Positions 17,550 to 26,251 of a stretch of 64,000 bases of DNA are shown here, in pieces. The notes under the pieces were generated by a model that had not been told where the DNA came from, ran no database searches, and was given only the letters and a program-made list of their open reading frames with translations. Origin of the DNA: JBBQWS01 sp038210415 (GTDB lineage: Bacteria; Actinomycetota; Actinomycetes; Prado026); NCBI GenBank assembly GCA_038210415.1, contig JBBQWS010000005.1, positions 29,895-93,894 on the forward strand, read 5' to 3'. Numbering within the stretch: the first letter of the stretch is position 1; the number at the start of each line of letters is the position of its first letter. A program made the translations under genes and the position numbers.

Positions 17550-17938
17550 GGCGAGCGGTTCGGCAGCACCCAAGCGGTCACCTGCGGGGCGAGCGCCGCC
17601 GCGAGCCCGACCGCCGCGACCACCGAGACCAGGCCACCAACAAGCAGGGCGCCACCCTGCGCCAGCGGGACCCCGATCAGCAGGCCGAAGATCTGGCTGA
17701 GCACGACTGGCGCCCGGCCCTGACGCCGGCCGGTTGCCACCGCGCGCCCAGCTGCTGCGAGGCCGAGGCCCCACCCCGCCAGGAGGACAGCCAGCAGGAC
17801 CGCGTTGCCGACCGACGCCCGGTCACCGCGGACTGCCATGACGAGCACAAGGAGTCCGTAGCCGACCAGAGCGATGCCCTCGGCCAGCGCCACGAGCAGC
17901 ACGACCCGGACCGGCAACGGCGTCGAGGAGGCGGTCAC
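17546..17938 (-). CDS. Small integral membrane protein, function unknown
   Basis: This 130-residue protein has four predicted transmembrane helices (for example VVLLVALAEGIALVGYGLLVL, AVLLAVLLAGWGLGLAAAG and IFGLLIGVPLAQGGALLVG) and ends with NRSP. I do not recognise a characterised family. It converges on sigF and shares CTAG with it. A TAGGGT hexamer lies 7 nt before its GTG start, so the message is probably leaderless. Confidence 0.7.
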   Translation of the reverse strand: MTASSTPLPVRVVLLVALAEGIALVGYGLLVLVMAVRGDRASVGNAVLLAVLLAGWGLGLAAAGRAVATGRRQGRAPVVLSQIFGLLIGVPLAQGGALLVGGLVSVVAAVGLAAALAPQVTAWVLPNRSP

Positions 17939-17977
17939 GGCGCCGACCCTACCCGCGGGCCCCTAGGCTTGCTCGCC

Positions 17978-18913
17978 ATGCGGGCGCTGCTCGCGGTCAA
18001 CCCGGCCGCCACCTCGACCACCGCCCGGACGAAGAACGTCATGGTGCACGCGCTCTCCTCCGACCTGGACGTCGAGGTCATCGAGACGACACACCGCGGT
18101 CACGCCATCGAGATCGGACGCCGGGCCGCGGCCGAGGGGGTCGACCTGCTGATCGCCCTCGGTGGTGACGGCACGGTCAACGAGTGCGTCAACGGGCTGC
18201 TGGAGCACGGGCCGCGGCCACGCGGTCCGTCGCTCGCCGTGGTCCCGGGCGGCTCGACCAACGTGTTCGCCCGGGCACTCGGTCTGCCGAACGACCCGGT
18301 CGAGGCGACGGGACAGATCCTCGACGGCCTGCGCGAGAACCGCCGCCGCAGCATCGGGCTGTCCACCGCGGACGGGCGCTGGTTCACGTTCTGCGCGGGC
18401 ATGGGCCTGGACGCCGAGGTGGTCACGGATGTGGAGGCCCGGCGCGCGGGCGGACGCCCCGCGACCGGCAGCCTGTTCCTGCGCACCGCACTGGACCGGT
18501 TCTACCGCCACACCGAACGCGAGCACCCAGGCTTGTCGGTCCGGATGCGTACGGTGGACGGCCCCGAAGAGGTCGAGAACGGGCTGTTCCTCGCCATCGT
18601 GCTGAACACCGCGCCGTGGACCTACCTACGGAACATCGCGATCAACCCGTGCCCCGAGGCGTCCTTCGACACCGGCCTGGACCTGTTCGCCCTGCGCCGC
18701 CTGCGCACGCTGTCCACCCTGCGGCACGCCCGGCAGATCCTGCAGCACGGCTCCGGCCCGAAGGGCCGCGACACCGTACTCCGGCACGATCTGGCAGAGA
18801 TGACCGTTTGGGCCGACCGGCCGACGGCGCTCCAGCTCGACGGCGAGCCGGTGGGCGAGCGGGTGAGCGTTCATCTCGTCTCGCACCCGGACGCGCTGAC
18901 GGTCGTGGTCTGA
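17978..18913 (+). CDS. Diacylglycerol kinase-family lipid kinase
   Basis: This 311-residue protein has the catalytic-domain motif LIALGGDGTVNEC near residue 65 and the following VVPGGSTNVFARALGLP, as in bacterial DgkB/YegS-type lipid kinases; a C-terminal beta-sandwich contains LQLDGEPVGE. It should phosphorylate a lipid with ATP, but the lipid cannot be read. The ATG at 17978 has TAGGCT 8 nt before it, suggesting leaderless transcription. It is divergent from the small membrane protein gene with 39 nt between starts. Confidence 0.88.
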   Translation: MRALLAVNPAATSTTARTKNVMVHALSSDLDVEVIETTHRGHAIEIGRRAAAEGVDLLIALGGDGTVNECVNGLLEHGPRPRGPSLAVVPGGSTNVFARALGLPNDPVEATGQILDGLRENRRRSIGLSTADGRWFTFCAGMGLDAEVVTDVEARRAGGRPATGSLFLRTALDRFYRHTEREHPGLSVRMRTVDGPEEVENGLFLAIVLNTAPWTYLRNIAINPCPEASFDTGLDLFALRRLRTLSTLRHARQILQHGSGPKGRDTVLRHDLAEMTVWADRPTALQLDGEPVGERVSVHLVSHPDALTVVV

Positions 18914-19213
18914 ACCAGCCGAGTCCCCCGCAGGCACGCTCGTGTGACGCAGCCGACAACGATTCGGTGAATTTTTGGGGCCGAACCGCTTGTGCGCCGG
19001 GCCCACCTTTGCAACGGTAGGCAGAGCGAGCGGAACAACGGTCGCGGTTCGTTCGTTTGCGATCCTGTATGACCTGTCAGCTGTCCGACCCTCGCTTGAC
19101 CTGCAGCCATCCGCTCAGCCCTGTCTCATTCAGGGATTGTGCTGTCGGCTGCTTAGTGAATCCGTTCACAAGGCTTTCCCCTCGCCCTCGATCTCGCTAG
19201 GAGTGACTGCAGC
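18914..19213. other. Intergenic region upstream of the whiB1-type gene
   Basis: These 300 nt hold no convincing reading frame. Visible elements are an inverted repeat TTCGG/CCGAA around 18961-18984 that may end the lipid kinase message, a TTGACC that could be a -35 element at 19096, and a CRP-like site at 19155-19170. The length is unusual for this compact region and fits a regulated promoter. Confidence 0.5.
19155..19170. promoter_or_regulatory. CRP-like operator before wblE/whiB1
   Basis: AGTGAATCCGTTCACA fits the cAMP receptor protein pattern TGTGA-N6-TCACA with one mismatch and has perfectly symmetric GTGAA/TTCAC arms. It lies 43 bp before the start codon. In M. tuberculosis whiB1 is controlled by the CRP protein Rv3676; conservation of that control here is inference. 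Confidence 0.6.
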
Positions 19214-19465
19214 ATGGACTGGCGTCACCGTTCCGCGTGCCGCGACGAAGACCCTGAGCTGTTCTTCCCCATAGGCAACACCGGGCCCGCCCTTCTCCAG
19301 ATCGAGGAGGCCAAGCTCATCTGCCGTCGCTGCGAGGTGCGCGAGTCGTGCCTGCAGTGGGCCTTGGAGTCCGGCCAGGACCACGGGGTCTGGGGCGGCC
19401 TCTCCGAGGACGAACGTCGTGCCCTGAAGCGCCGTACGGCCCGTGCCAGGGCCCGGATGGCCTGA
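19214..19465 (+). CDS. whiB1: WhiB-family iron-sulfur transcriptional regulator (WhiB1/WblE type)
   Basis: This 83-residue protein has the four cysteines that hold a [4Fe-4S] cluster (Cys9, Cys37, Cys40, Cys46), the turn GVWGGLSEDER and a basic C-terminal tail KRRTARARARM for DNA or sigma-factor contact. It matches WhiB1 of mycobacteria and WblE of Streptomyces, an essential nitric-oxide-sensitive partner of the principal sigma factor. The ATG has AGGAG upstream. Next to pdtaS on the opposite strand, it repeats the M. tuberculosis Rv3219-Rv3220c order. Confidence 0.95.
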   Translation: MDWRHRSACRDEDPELFFPIGNTGPALLQIEEAKLICRRCEVRESCLQWALESGQDHGVWGGLSEDERRALKRRTARARARMA

Positions 19466-19484
19466 CCCCCACCAGCCCCACGAT

Positions 19485-19521
19485 CCCGAGCCCGGTCCGC
19501 GTCGCGCGGGCCGGGCTCGGG
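19485..19521. terminator. Bidirectional hairpin between whiB1 and pdtaS
   Basis: CCCGAGCCCGG (19485-19495) and CCGGGCTCGGG (19511-19521) pair perfectly across a 15-nt loop. The hairpin starts 20 nt after the whiB1 stop and abuts the converging pdtaS stop, so it can end both messages. Confidence 0.8.
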
Positions 19522-20970
19522 TCATTCCAGCGGCAGGTCGAGCGTCACGGAGGTGCCGGCGTCCGGTCGTCGGGTCAGGGTCAGCCGGCCGCCGAGCTCG
19601 CCCTCGACCAGCGTGCGCACGATCTGCAGCCCGAGCCGATCCGAGGCCGAGGCGTCGAACCCCTCGGGCAACCCCACACCGTCGTCGGCGACCTCGACCA
19701 GCAGGTGGTCGTCGACCCGCTCGGCCCCGACCTCGAGGGTCCCCGGTCGACCCTGCAGCCCGTGCTCGACCGCGTTCTGCACCAGCTCGGACAGCACCAT
19801 CGCCAGCGGTGTGGCCACGTCGGCAGGGATGGCCCCGAACGACCCATTGCGGACCAGCCGCACGCGGCCGCCGCCGCTGGCGAGCTCCGTGACGGCGGAG
19901 ATCACCCGCTCGGCGACCTGGTCGAACGGCAGGGACTCGTCGAGCGTCGTCGACAGCAGCTCGTGGACGAGCGCGATGGACCCGACGCGTCGTACGGCTT
20001 CCTCGAGCGCAGCCCGACCCTCGGGGACCGTCAGCCGGCGAGCCTGCAACCGGAGCAGTGCGGCCACGGTCTGCAGGTTGTTCTTGACCCGGTGGTGGAT
20101 CTCACGGATGGTCGCATCCTTCGTCAGCAGCTCGCGCTCGCGCCGTCGTAGGTCGGTCACGTCCCGGACCAGGACGACCGCCCCGACCCGGACCCCGGCG
20201 GCGGCGATCGGGATCGAGCGCAGCTGCACGAAGGTCCCCTTGCCCTCGACCTCGACACCACGCCCGACGCGACCGCCCGCGACCGCCGCGAGGTTCTCGT
20301 CGACCGGGCCGCGCCGGGACGCGAGCTGGCGGGTCACGACGTCGAGCCGGCTGCCGACCAGGTCGGCGGCGAGGCCGAGACGGCGGTATGCCGACAGCGC
20401 ATTGGGGCTCGCGTAGGTCGCGGTGCCGTCGTTCTCCAGCCGCACCAGGCCGTCGCCGGCCCGCGGTGACGTGTCGAGCCCTTGCAGCCCGCCGGGGATC
20501 GGGAACGTCCCCTCGGCGATCATGCGCGACAGCTGGTCGGCGACCTCGACGTATGCCGACTCCAGCCGACCCCGGGTCCGGATCACGGCCGGGTCGACGT
20601 GCCGGGCGATGACGGCCGCGAGCCGGCCCGCCTCGCCGCGCACCGGAATCGCTTCCGCGGGCGCCAGCGCGTACTCCGTGCGGCTGTGCACGATCTGGCC
20701 GAGCTCGGCGGCCTCGTCGAGCAACGGCCGACGGCCCTTGGGGAGGAACGAGCCCACGAGGTCGTCGCTGAAGACGGTGGCACCTGTCGTGGGCCGCATC
20801 TGGGCACCGGCGATGTAGCCGGACCCGTTCCAGGTGGGCAACCACAGCACGAGGTCCGAGAACGCAAGGTCGGCGAGCAGCTGCCAGTCGGCGAGCAGCA
20901 GGTGCAGCCGGTCGAGGTCGGTGTCCGACAGGTCGGTGTGCCGCCGAGCGAGGTCGTTGAGACTGGGCAC
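19522..20970 (-). CDS. pdtaS: Sensor histidine kinase PdtaS
   Basis: This 482-residue soluble kinase has an N-terminal GAF domain (HLLLADWQLLADLAFSDLVLW), a PAS domain (ENDGTATYASPNALSAYRRLG) and a HisKA_2-type dimerisation domain with the phospho-accepting histidine in IREIHHRVKNNLQTVAALL. The ATPase domain has the N box LSELVQNAVEHGL and G box DRLGLQIVRTLV. In M. tuberculosis PdtaS phosphorylates the antiterminator PdtaR, which is not in this window. The GTG at 20970 is chosen from homology and has TACTCT 7 nt upstream, so it is probably leaderless. It is divergent from bioF with only 42 nt between. Confidence 0.95.
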   Translation of the reverse strand: MPSLNDLARRHTDLSDTDLDRLHLLLADWQLLADLAFSDLVLWLPTWNGSGYIAGAQMRPTTGATVFSDDLVGSFLPKGRRPLLDEAAELGQIVHSRTEYALAPAEAIPVRGEAGRLAAVIARHVDPAVIRTRGRLESAYVEVADQLSRMIAEGTFPIPGGLQGLDTSPRAGDGLVRLENDGTATYASPNALSAYRRLGLAADLVGSRLDVVTRQLASRRGPVDENLAAVAGGRVGRGVEVEGKGTFVQLRSIPIAAAGVRVGAVVLVRDVTDLRRRERELLTKDATIREIHHRVKNNLQTVAALLRLQARRLTVPEGRAALEEAVRRVGSIALVHELLSTTLDESLPFDQVAERVISAVTELASGGGRVRLVRNGSFGAIPADVATPLAMVLSELVQNAVEHGLQGRPGTLEVGAERVDDHLLVEVADDGVGLPEGFDASASDRLGLQIVRTLVEGELGGRLTLTRRPDAGTSVTLDLPLE

Positions 20971-21012
20971 GTGCGAGAGAGTAGCGGGCGCGGGCATGCC
21001 AGGATCCTCGGC

Positions 21013-22158
21013 GTGGACCTCCCCTTCGGCTGGCTCGACGAGCGCGCCGCCCAGCGCGCCTCGGCCGGGCTGCGCCGCACACTGACCCCCCGCCCGGTGC
21101 GCTGCGATCTGCTCGACTTGGCGTCGAACGACTACCTCGGCCTGGCTCGCGACCCGCGCGTCACCCGGGCCGCCGCGCACGCGGCGTCCACGTGGGGGGC
21201 CGGCTCCACCGGGTCGCGGCTGGTAACCGGGTCGACCGAGCTGCACGCGGAGCTCGAGGCGGCGCTCTGCCGGCTGACCGCCGCCGAGGCCGCGCTGGTG
21301 TTCTCGTCCGGGTACCTGGCCAACCTCGGCGCCGTGGTGGCGCTGTCCGGCCCCGGGTCACTCGTCGTCTCGGACGCCCACAACCACGCGTCGCTCGTCG
21401 ACGCCTGCCGGTTGTCGAGGGCGGACGTGAGCGTCGTGCCGCACCTCGACGTCGGCGCCATAAGGGTGGCGCTCGCCGCTCGGACCCAGAAGCGCGCGCT
21501 CGTCGTGACCGACTCGGTGTTCTCGGTCGACGGCGAGGCGGCGCCGCTTGCCGAGCTTGCCAGAGCCTGCCGGGAGTACGGTGCCGCGCTCCTGGTCGAC
21601 GAGGCGCACGCGGTCGGCGTCGTAGGGCCCGGCGGAGCCGGAGCCGCCTCGGCGGCTGGTCTCTCCGGGGCGCCCGACGTCGTGCTCACCGCGACGTTGT
21701 CGAAGGCGCTGGGTGCGCAGGGCGGTGCCGTGCTCGGGCCGCAGCGGGTGGTCGACCACCTGGTCGACGCGGCTCGTACGTTCGTCTTCGACACCGCGCT
21801 CGCCCCGGCGTCCGCCGGAGCCGTACTGGCAGCGCTCGAGATCCTGCTGACCGAACCGGCGCTGCCAGAGCGAGCCCTGGCCGCAGCCAGTAGGTTGACG
21901 AAGGCGGCCGCGGCCGTCGGCCTGTCCGTCGGGACGTCGTCAGGGGCCGTCGTGGGGATCCGGATCGGGACGCCTGACCAGGCAGTTCGGGCCGCGGCCC
22001 GGGCGAGCGAGGCGGGGGTCCGGGTCGGCTGCTTCCGGCCGCCCTCGGTACCCGACGGCGTCTCACGGCTGCGGCTGACGGGGCGCGCCGACCTCACCGA
22101 GCGCGAGCTCGAACGGGTCGAGCGGGCACTCGGCGCGGTAGCGGAGCTGGACTGCTAG
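21013..22158 (+). CDS. bioF: 8-amino-7-oxononanoate synthase
   Basis: This 381-residue PLP enzyme of the alpha-oxoamine synthase family condenses pimeloyl-ACP or -CoA with alanine, the first committed step in biotin ring assembly. It shows LDLASNDYLGLA near the N-terminus, GAGSTGSRLVTGST, the substrate-binding SDAHNHAS, the aspartate in LLVDEAHAVGVVG and the PLP lysine in TATLSKALGAQGG. The GTG at 21013 is chosen from homology. The other biotin genes are 3.4 kb downstream. Its stop shares CTAG with the converging small gene. Confidence 0.94.
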   Translation: MDLPFGWLDERAAQRASAGLRRTLTPRPVRCDLLDLASNDYLGLARDPRVTRAAAHAASTWGAGSTGSRLVTGSTELHAELEAALCRLTAAEAALVFSSGYLANLGAVVALSGPGSLVVSDAHNHASLVDACRLSRADVSVVPHLDVGAIRVALAARTQKRALVVTDSVFSVDGEAAPLAELARACREYGAALLVDEAHAVGVVGPGGAGAASAAGLSGAPDVVLTATLSKALGAQGGAVLGPQRVVDHLVDAARTFVFDTALAPASAGAVLAALEILLTEPALPERALAAASRLTKAAAAVGLSVGTSSGAVVGIRIGTPDQAVRAAARASEAGVRVGCFRPPSVPDGVSRLRLTGRADLTERELERVERALGAVAELDC

Positions 22159-22319
22159 GGCATCGACCGAGAGAACATCGCGTCGATCTCCGCGCGCTCC
22201 GACGGGGTCGTGGCGTCGGCGCGCAGCTGGTCCCACTGCCGACGCAAGGCCTGGATGGAGGCGTCGGGCTGGGTCGACGGGTGCGAGGCATGCTTGCGGA
22301 GCATGGAGGCGAGCCGCAT
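22155..22319 (-). CDS. Hypothetical 54-residue protein
   Basis: The product begins MRLASMLRKHASH and contains SIQALRRQWDQLRADATTPSERAEIDAMF, a charged amphipathic helix. No family is recognised. AAGGAG lies 6 nt before the ATG at 22319, a stronger ribosome binding site than most neighbours have, which supports a real gene. It converges on bioF, sharing CTAG, and stands between bioF and the MFS transporter start region. Confidence 0.6.
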   Translation of the reverse strand: MRLASMLRKHASHPSTQPDASIQALRRQWDQLRADATTPSERAEIDAMFSRSMP

Positions 22320-22398
22320 GGTGGCTCCTTCGGTATCGGTGCTGACAGTTCCTCTGCGTGAACGCCCCACCCGGGTCGATCCACTCCCGCCACCGCCC

Positions 22399-23604
22399 TC
22401 AAGCGGGCGTGACGTCGCTCACGTGGTCGGTCGAGCTGCGGTCCAGACCTGCCAGGAGGCCCGCGAGCACGCCCACCACCTCGACCGCCGCGCCCAGCAG
22501 CAGCACCGTCCGAAACCCTTGTCCAGCAAGAGTTCCCAGCGCCGCGGTCGCAAGCGCGTAGGCGCTGGTGCGAAGACTCGCCCCAGTGGTGAACACCTGC
22601 GCCCTGGCCGCCGGCGGCGCCTCTCGTTCTCGCACCGACAGCATGCCGGTCGCCATCGGGCCGTCAGCCAGCCCCATTCCCAGCGCGCCCACCAGCGCGA
22701 CCCAGCGGTTCGGCGCGCCGGCCAGCAGGAGCTGCGCCGCCGCCCCGAAGACCACCGCTACGACTACCAGCCCGTCGGGGGGACGGCGCATCGGGAACCG
22801 CACGAGGAGCAATGTCGCGATCAACCCGCCGGCAGCGAAGGTGCCGAGCAGCAGCCCGACGAACGTGAGGCCGCCGGTCATGTGCACCGAGAGCGAAGGG
22901 GCGGCCACGATGAGGGCGGCCTGCCCGGCCAGGCCCAGAGTGGACACGATGGTCACCCGACGAAGCGCGGGCCGGCGGAACAGGGTGCCCACGCCTAGCC
23001 GGAGGTCGGCCAGCAACGGGGGGTGCACACGATCGGTTTCGCGCGGCGGGATAGGTACCGAGGGCAGCACCGCCAGCGCGCCGACCAGCAGCGCCGCCGG
23101 GACCAACAGCGGCGCGGACGTCCCCAGCAGCAGCGCCGACGCCGCCAGCACCGGACCGACGATCCCCCCGAGGTTGTACGTGCCGATGTCGATCGCGAAG
23201 GCCCGACTCAGCCGGTGCGGCGGGATGAAGAGCGGCAGCTGCGCCGACCAGGCCCCGGTGAGCGGCGGCTCGGCGACTCCTCCGACGGCAGCTACCACCA
23301 GCAACGGCCACAGCGGGAGCTCTGGTTGGTGCGGAACCAGCAGCGCGAGCACCGACAACGCGACCGCCAGCAGGAGCATGTTCGCCGCGAAGACCCGGGC
23401 TGGTCGCCGCGTGCGGTCGAGCAGCAGACCCATGAGGGGTCCCGAGATGGCGGCGCAGCCGGTCAGCGTCGCCAGCAGCCAAGGTCCACGGGCGATCGAC
23501 GCACCGGACGCCGCGACCACGAGGATCAGCCCCGGACCGACCGTCTCCGTGGCCGCCCGGGCGCCGAAAGCGGTGGCGGCGTACGCCCGGAGCCCACGCG
23601 ACAT
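22399..23604 (-). CDS. Major facilitator superfamily transporter
   Basis: This 401-residue protein has about twelve hydrophobic helices, with the loop motif GLLLDRTRRPARVF after the second helix, the equivalent of the MFS motif A. Substrate is unknown. Although it lies between bioF and the SIS gene, nothing ties it to biotin. TAGGCT lies 7 nt before the ATG and no ribosome binding site is present, so the message is probably leaderless. It starts 21 nt after the stop of the SIS gene on the same strand. Confidence 0.85.
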   Translation of the reverse strand: MSRGLRAYAATAFGARAATETVGPGLILVVAASGASIARGPWLLATLTGCAAISGPLMGLLLDRTRRPARVFAANMLLLAVALSVLALLVPHQPELPLWPLLVVAAVGGVAEPPLTGAWSAQLPLFIPPHRLSRAFAIDIGTYNLGGIVGPVLAASALLLGTSAPLLVPAALLVGALAVLPSVPIPPRETDRVHPPLLADLRLGVGTLFRRPALRRVTIVSTLGLAGQAALIVAAPSLSVHMTGGLTFVGLLLGTFAAGGLIATLLLVRFPMRRPPDGLVVVAVVFGAAAQLLLAGAPNRWVALVGALGMGLADGPMATGMLSVREREAPPAARAQVFTTGASLRTSAYALATAALGTLAGQGFRTVLLLGAAVEVVGVLAGLLAGLDRSSTDHVSDVTPA

Positions 23605-23625
23605 GCGCTGGAGCCTATCGGCCGC

Positions 23626-24675
23626 TCACCAGGTCTCGGTGACCTTCGACAGCCCACGCGGACGGTCCGGATCCAGCCCCCGGGCGACGGCGATCTCGAG
23701 TGCGAGCCACTGGAAAGGGATGATGTCGAGCACCGGGTGCGCCTCTTCCGAGATCCCCTCCGGGAGCAAGAATCCGTGCGTGCCGGCGGCCTTCGCGGCG
23801 GTCCCTCCGACCACGAGCAGGTCGGCTCCGCGCTCACGTACCCGGTCCAGCACGGGCTGCATCGCCCGCGCCCCCACGCCGTCCGGCACCACCGCCACCA
23901 CCGGGTACTCCGGGTCGACCATCGCGAGCGGACCGTGCAGCAGGTCGGCACCACTGAACGCGTGCGCTGCCACATAGCTGGTCTCCATCAGCTTGAGCGC
24001 GGCCTCGAGCGCGGTCGGGTAGGCGAAGCCACGACCGGTCACGACGAGCCGCGAGGCGAAGCGGTAGCGCTGGGCCAGCTCGACGACCTCGTCCCGCCGG
24101 CCGACGAGCTCGGCTGCGGCGGCCGGCAGCTGTCGGGCGCCGGCCGCGTCGCCACCCGCCCAGAAGTCGACGAGCAGCTGGAGCGAGAGCAGCTCGGCCG
24201 TGTACGACTTCGTGGCCGCGACCGCGCGCTCGGGCCCCGCCAAGACATCGACGGTGAGCTCGGCGGCCGCGGCGAGGGCGGAGTCGGGCGCGTTGGTCAC
24301 AGCCAAGGTCGTGGCGCCGCAGGCCTTCGCGACGGTCAGCGTCTGCGTGAGGTCGGGGCTGCCGCCGGACTGACTCACTGCCACGACGAGGGTCTCGCGC
24401 AGGTCCGGCCGGGCACCGTACGCGGTGAGGGTCGACGGCGAGACCAGGCCGCACGGCAGGTTCAGCCGGACCTCGATCAGGTATTTCGCGTAGAGGGCGG
24501 CGTGGTCGCTGGTTCCCCGGCCCGCGAGAAGGACGAACCTCGGGCGTCGCTCGGCCAGCTGGTCCGCAACCGCTCGGATCGACCGGCTGCCCACGTCGAG
24601 CACCCGCTGGAGCGTCTCCGGCTGCTGGGCGATCTCTGCGGCCATGAGGAGTCCGGCCGGCTGCGTCTGGGTCAT
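23626..24675 (-). CDS. SIS-domain sugar-phosphate isomerase/deaminase (GlmS- or NagB-II-like)
   Basis: This 349-residue protein carries two SIS domains: the first has VLLAGRGTSDHAALYAKYL and VAVSQSGGSPDLTQTL, the second VVTGRGFAYPTALEAALKL and SGADLLHGPLAMVD. It resembles the isomerase half of glucosamine-6-phosphate synthase without the glutaminase, so a role in amino-sugar catabolism (glucosamine-6-phosphate deamination) is likely. The ATG at 24675 is preferred. A DasR-type palindrome lies in its promoter and the divergent gene is the matching GntR regulator, which supports amino-sugar use. Confidence 0.85.
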   Translation of the reverse strand: MTQTQPAGLLMAAEIAQQPETLQRVLDVGSRSIRAVADQLAERRPRFVLLAGRGTSDHAALYAKYLIEVRLNLPCGLVSPSTLTAYGARPDLRETLVVAVSQSGGSPDLTQTLTVAKACGATTLAVTNAPDSALAAAAELTVDVLAGPERAVAATKSYTAELLSLQLLVDFWAGGDAAGARQLPAAAAELVGRRDEVVELAQRYRFASRLVVTGRGFAYPTALEAALKLMETSYVAAHAFSGADLLHGPLAMVDPEYPVVAVVPDGVGARAMQPVLDRVRERGADLLVVGGTAAKAAGTHGFLLPEGISEEAHPVLDIIPFQWLALEIAVARGLDPDRPRGLSKVTETW

Positions 24676-24703
24676 GGGGTCCAGTTCCGTCGTCGTTGCT
24701 CGG

Positions 24704-24732
24704 ATATTGGTATAGACCAATCTTGAAGTCAA
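24704..24732 (-). promoter_or_regulatory. Promoter of the SIS gene with embedded DasR-type dre palindrome
   Basis: On the minus strand TTGACT (24732-24727) and CAATAT (24709-24704) are separated by 17 nt, a good -35/-10 pair. The palindrome ATTGGTATAGACCAAT (24706-24721) fills the spacer and part of the -10. It matches the known DasR site AGTGGTCTAGACCACT at 13 of 16 positions, so binding would block the polymerase. It also lies 73 bp before the divergent GntR start. Confidence 0.75.
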
Positions 24733-24793
24733 GTATCCATGGAACGATGAGCAGCCAACCGCGGCAAGCACGACCACCCGGACGAGGAGGAAC

Positions 24794-25513
24794 ATGCCGC
24801 GCGAACCAAAGTACTACCGGCTCAAGCGGCACCTCACGGAGCTCACCCGGACCCTTCCCCCCGGTAGCCCGGTGCCGCCGGAACGTGCCCTCGCCGTCGA
24901 CTTCGAGACCTCGCGCACGACCGTGCGCCAGGCCCTGCAGGAGCTGGTGGTCGAGGGTCGGCTGCAGCGACAGCAGGGCAGGGGCACGTTCGTCGCGCAC
25001 CCGAAGGTCACGCAGGCGATCGAGCTGACGTCGTACAGCGAGGACATGCAGGCCCAGGGCGTCGACCCGACATCGCTGACCCTGGGCCTCGCGTACGTGC
25101 GGGCCGACACGCTGGTGTCGTCACGACTGGCCGTCGCGCCGGGGGCCCGCGTGCTCCTGCTCGAGCGGCTGCGCCAGGCCGATGGCGAACCCATGGCGAT
25201 CGAACGCACCTACCTGTCGGCAGCCCGGTTCCCCAGGCTTCGCGCCCACCTCGCCCGTGCGGGCTCGCTGTACGGCGTGCTCGAGGAGGTCTACGGCGTC
25301 CGACCCGAGGTCGCCGAGGACACCGTCGAGACGGCCCTGGCGTCCCCCGCCGAGGCAGCCCTGCTGGGCGTCGACTCCGGTTTGCCGCTGCTGCTGCTGT
25401 CGCGGCACAGCTTCGACGCGGACGGCCAGCCGATCGAGTGGGCTCGGTCGTTGTACCGAGGGGACCGCTACAAGTTCGTCGCCCGGCTGACCAGGCCCCG
25501 GCGGCGCAGGTGA
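24794..25513 (+). CDS. GntR/HutC-family regulator, DasR-like
   Basis: This 239-residue regulator has an N-terminal winged helix (VPPERALAVDFETSRTTVRQ, ALQELVVEGRLQRQQGRGTF) very close to that of DasR, and a C-terminal UTRA ligand domain (AYVRADTLVSSRLAVAPGAR, YLSAARFPRLRAHL). DasR senses glucosamine-6-phosphate. GAGGAGG precedes the ATG. Unexpectedly its stop overlaps the bioD start as GTGA, so the regulator is transcribed with bioD-bioB. The dre-like palindrome upstream suggests control of the SIS gene and possibly of this operon. Confidence 0.9.
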   Translation: MPREPKYYRLKRHLTELTRTLPPGSPVPPERALAVDFETSRTTVRQALQELVVEGRLQRQQGRGTFVAHPKVTQAIELTSYSEDMQAQGVDPTSLTLGLAYVRADTLVSSRLAVAPGARVLLLERLRQADGEPMAIERTYLSAARFPRLRAHLARAGSLYGVLEEVYGVRPEVAEDTVETALASPAEAALLGVDSGLPLLLLSRHSFDADGQPIEWARSLYRGDRYKFVARLTRPRRRR

Positions 25514-26241
25514 GAGGGACCCTGGTCGTCACCGGTACCGGCACCGGCGTGGGCAAGACCGTGGTGACCGCGGCCGTGGCAGCGCTCGCCAGGGCGGCCG
25601 GGCTCAGCGTCGCTGTGGTCAAGCCCGCCCAGACCGGGCTGCTACCCGACGAGCCCGGCGACCTCGCCGACGTCCAGCGCCTCGCCGCGCCGACGACGCT
25701 CGTTGAACTCGCCCGGTTCCCCGCACCGCTCGCGCCCGCAGCTGCCGCCCGGCTAAGCGGGCGCCCGTACGTCGACCTGGCCGAGTGCGCCGAGCGCATC
25801 CGGTCGCTCAGCGAGGACCACGAGCTGGTGCTCGTCGAAGGCGCAGGTGGGCTGCTCGTCCCCTTCGACGACGCGGGCGGAACCCTCGCCGACCTCGCTG
25901 TGCGGCTCGGGGCACCGACCCTCGTCGTGGTCGACCCCGCGCTGGGGACGCTCAACCACACCGCACTGACCCTCGAGGCGCTCGGCCGTCGCGCCATCGA
26001 CTGCGCGGGCGTGGTGCTCGGCGCGTGGCCAGCCTGGCCCGACCTCGCCAGCCGGAGCAACCTCGCGGACCTCGAGGCGCTCGCCCGCGCGCCCCTCGCT
26101 GGTGCCCTGCCGAGCGGCAGCGCGGCACTGGCTCGCGGGGAGTTCGCCGCGGCCGCCCGCTCCGGCCTGGCCCCGGCTCTCGGCGGTCAGTTCGATGCGG
26201 CAGACTTCCGGCGAAGGCACGACCCCGCGCCAGCCAGTTGA
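25510..26241 (+). CDS. bioD: Dethiobiotin synthetase
   Basis: This 243-residue protein forms the ureido ring of dethiobiotin from diaminopelargonate, CO2 and ATP. It has the P-loop VVTGTGTGVGKTVVTAAVA near the N-terminus, the substrate lysine in VVKPAQTG and the second motif LVLVEGAGGLLVP. The GTG at 25510 overlaps the GntR stop; bioB follows after 10 nt. The enzyme that makes its substrate (BioA) is not encoded in this window. Confidence 0.94.
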   Translation: MRGTLVVTGTGTGVGKTVVTAAVAALARAAGLSVAVVKPAQTGLLPDEPGDLADVQRLAAPTTLVELARFPAPLAPAAAARLSGRPYVDLAECAERIRSLSEDHELVLVEGAGGLLVPFDDAGGTLADLAVRLGAPTLVVVDPALGTLNHTALTLEALGRRAIDCAGVVLGAWPAWPDLASRSNLADLEALARAPLAGALPSGSAALARGEFAAAARSGLAPALGGQFDAADFRRRHDPAPAS

Positions 26242-26251
26242 GGAGTCCGAC

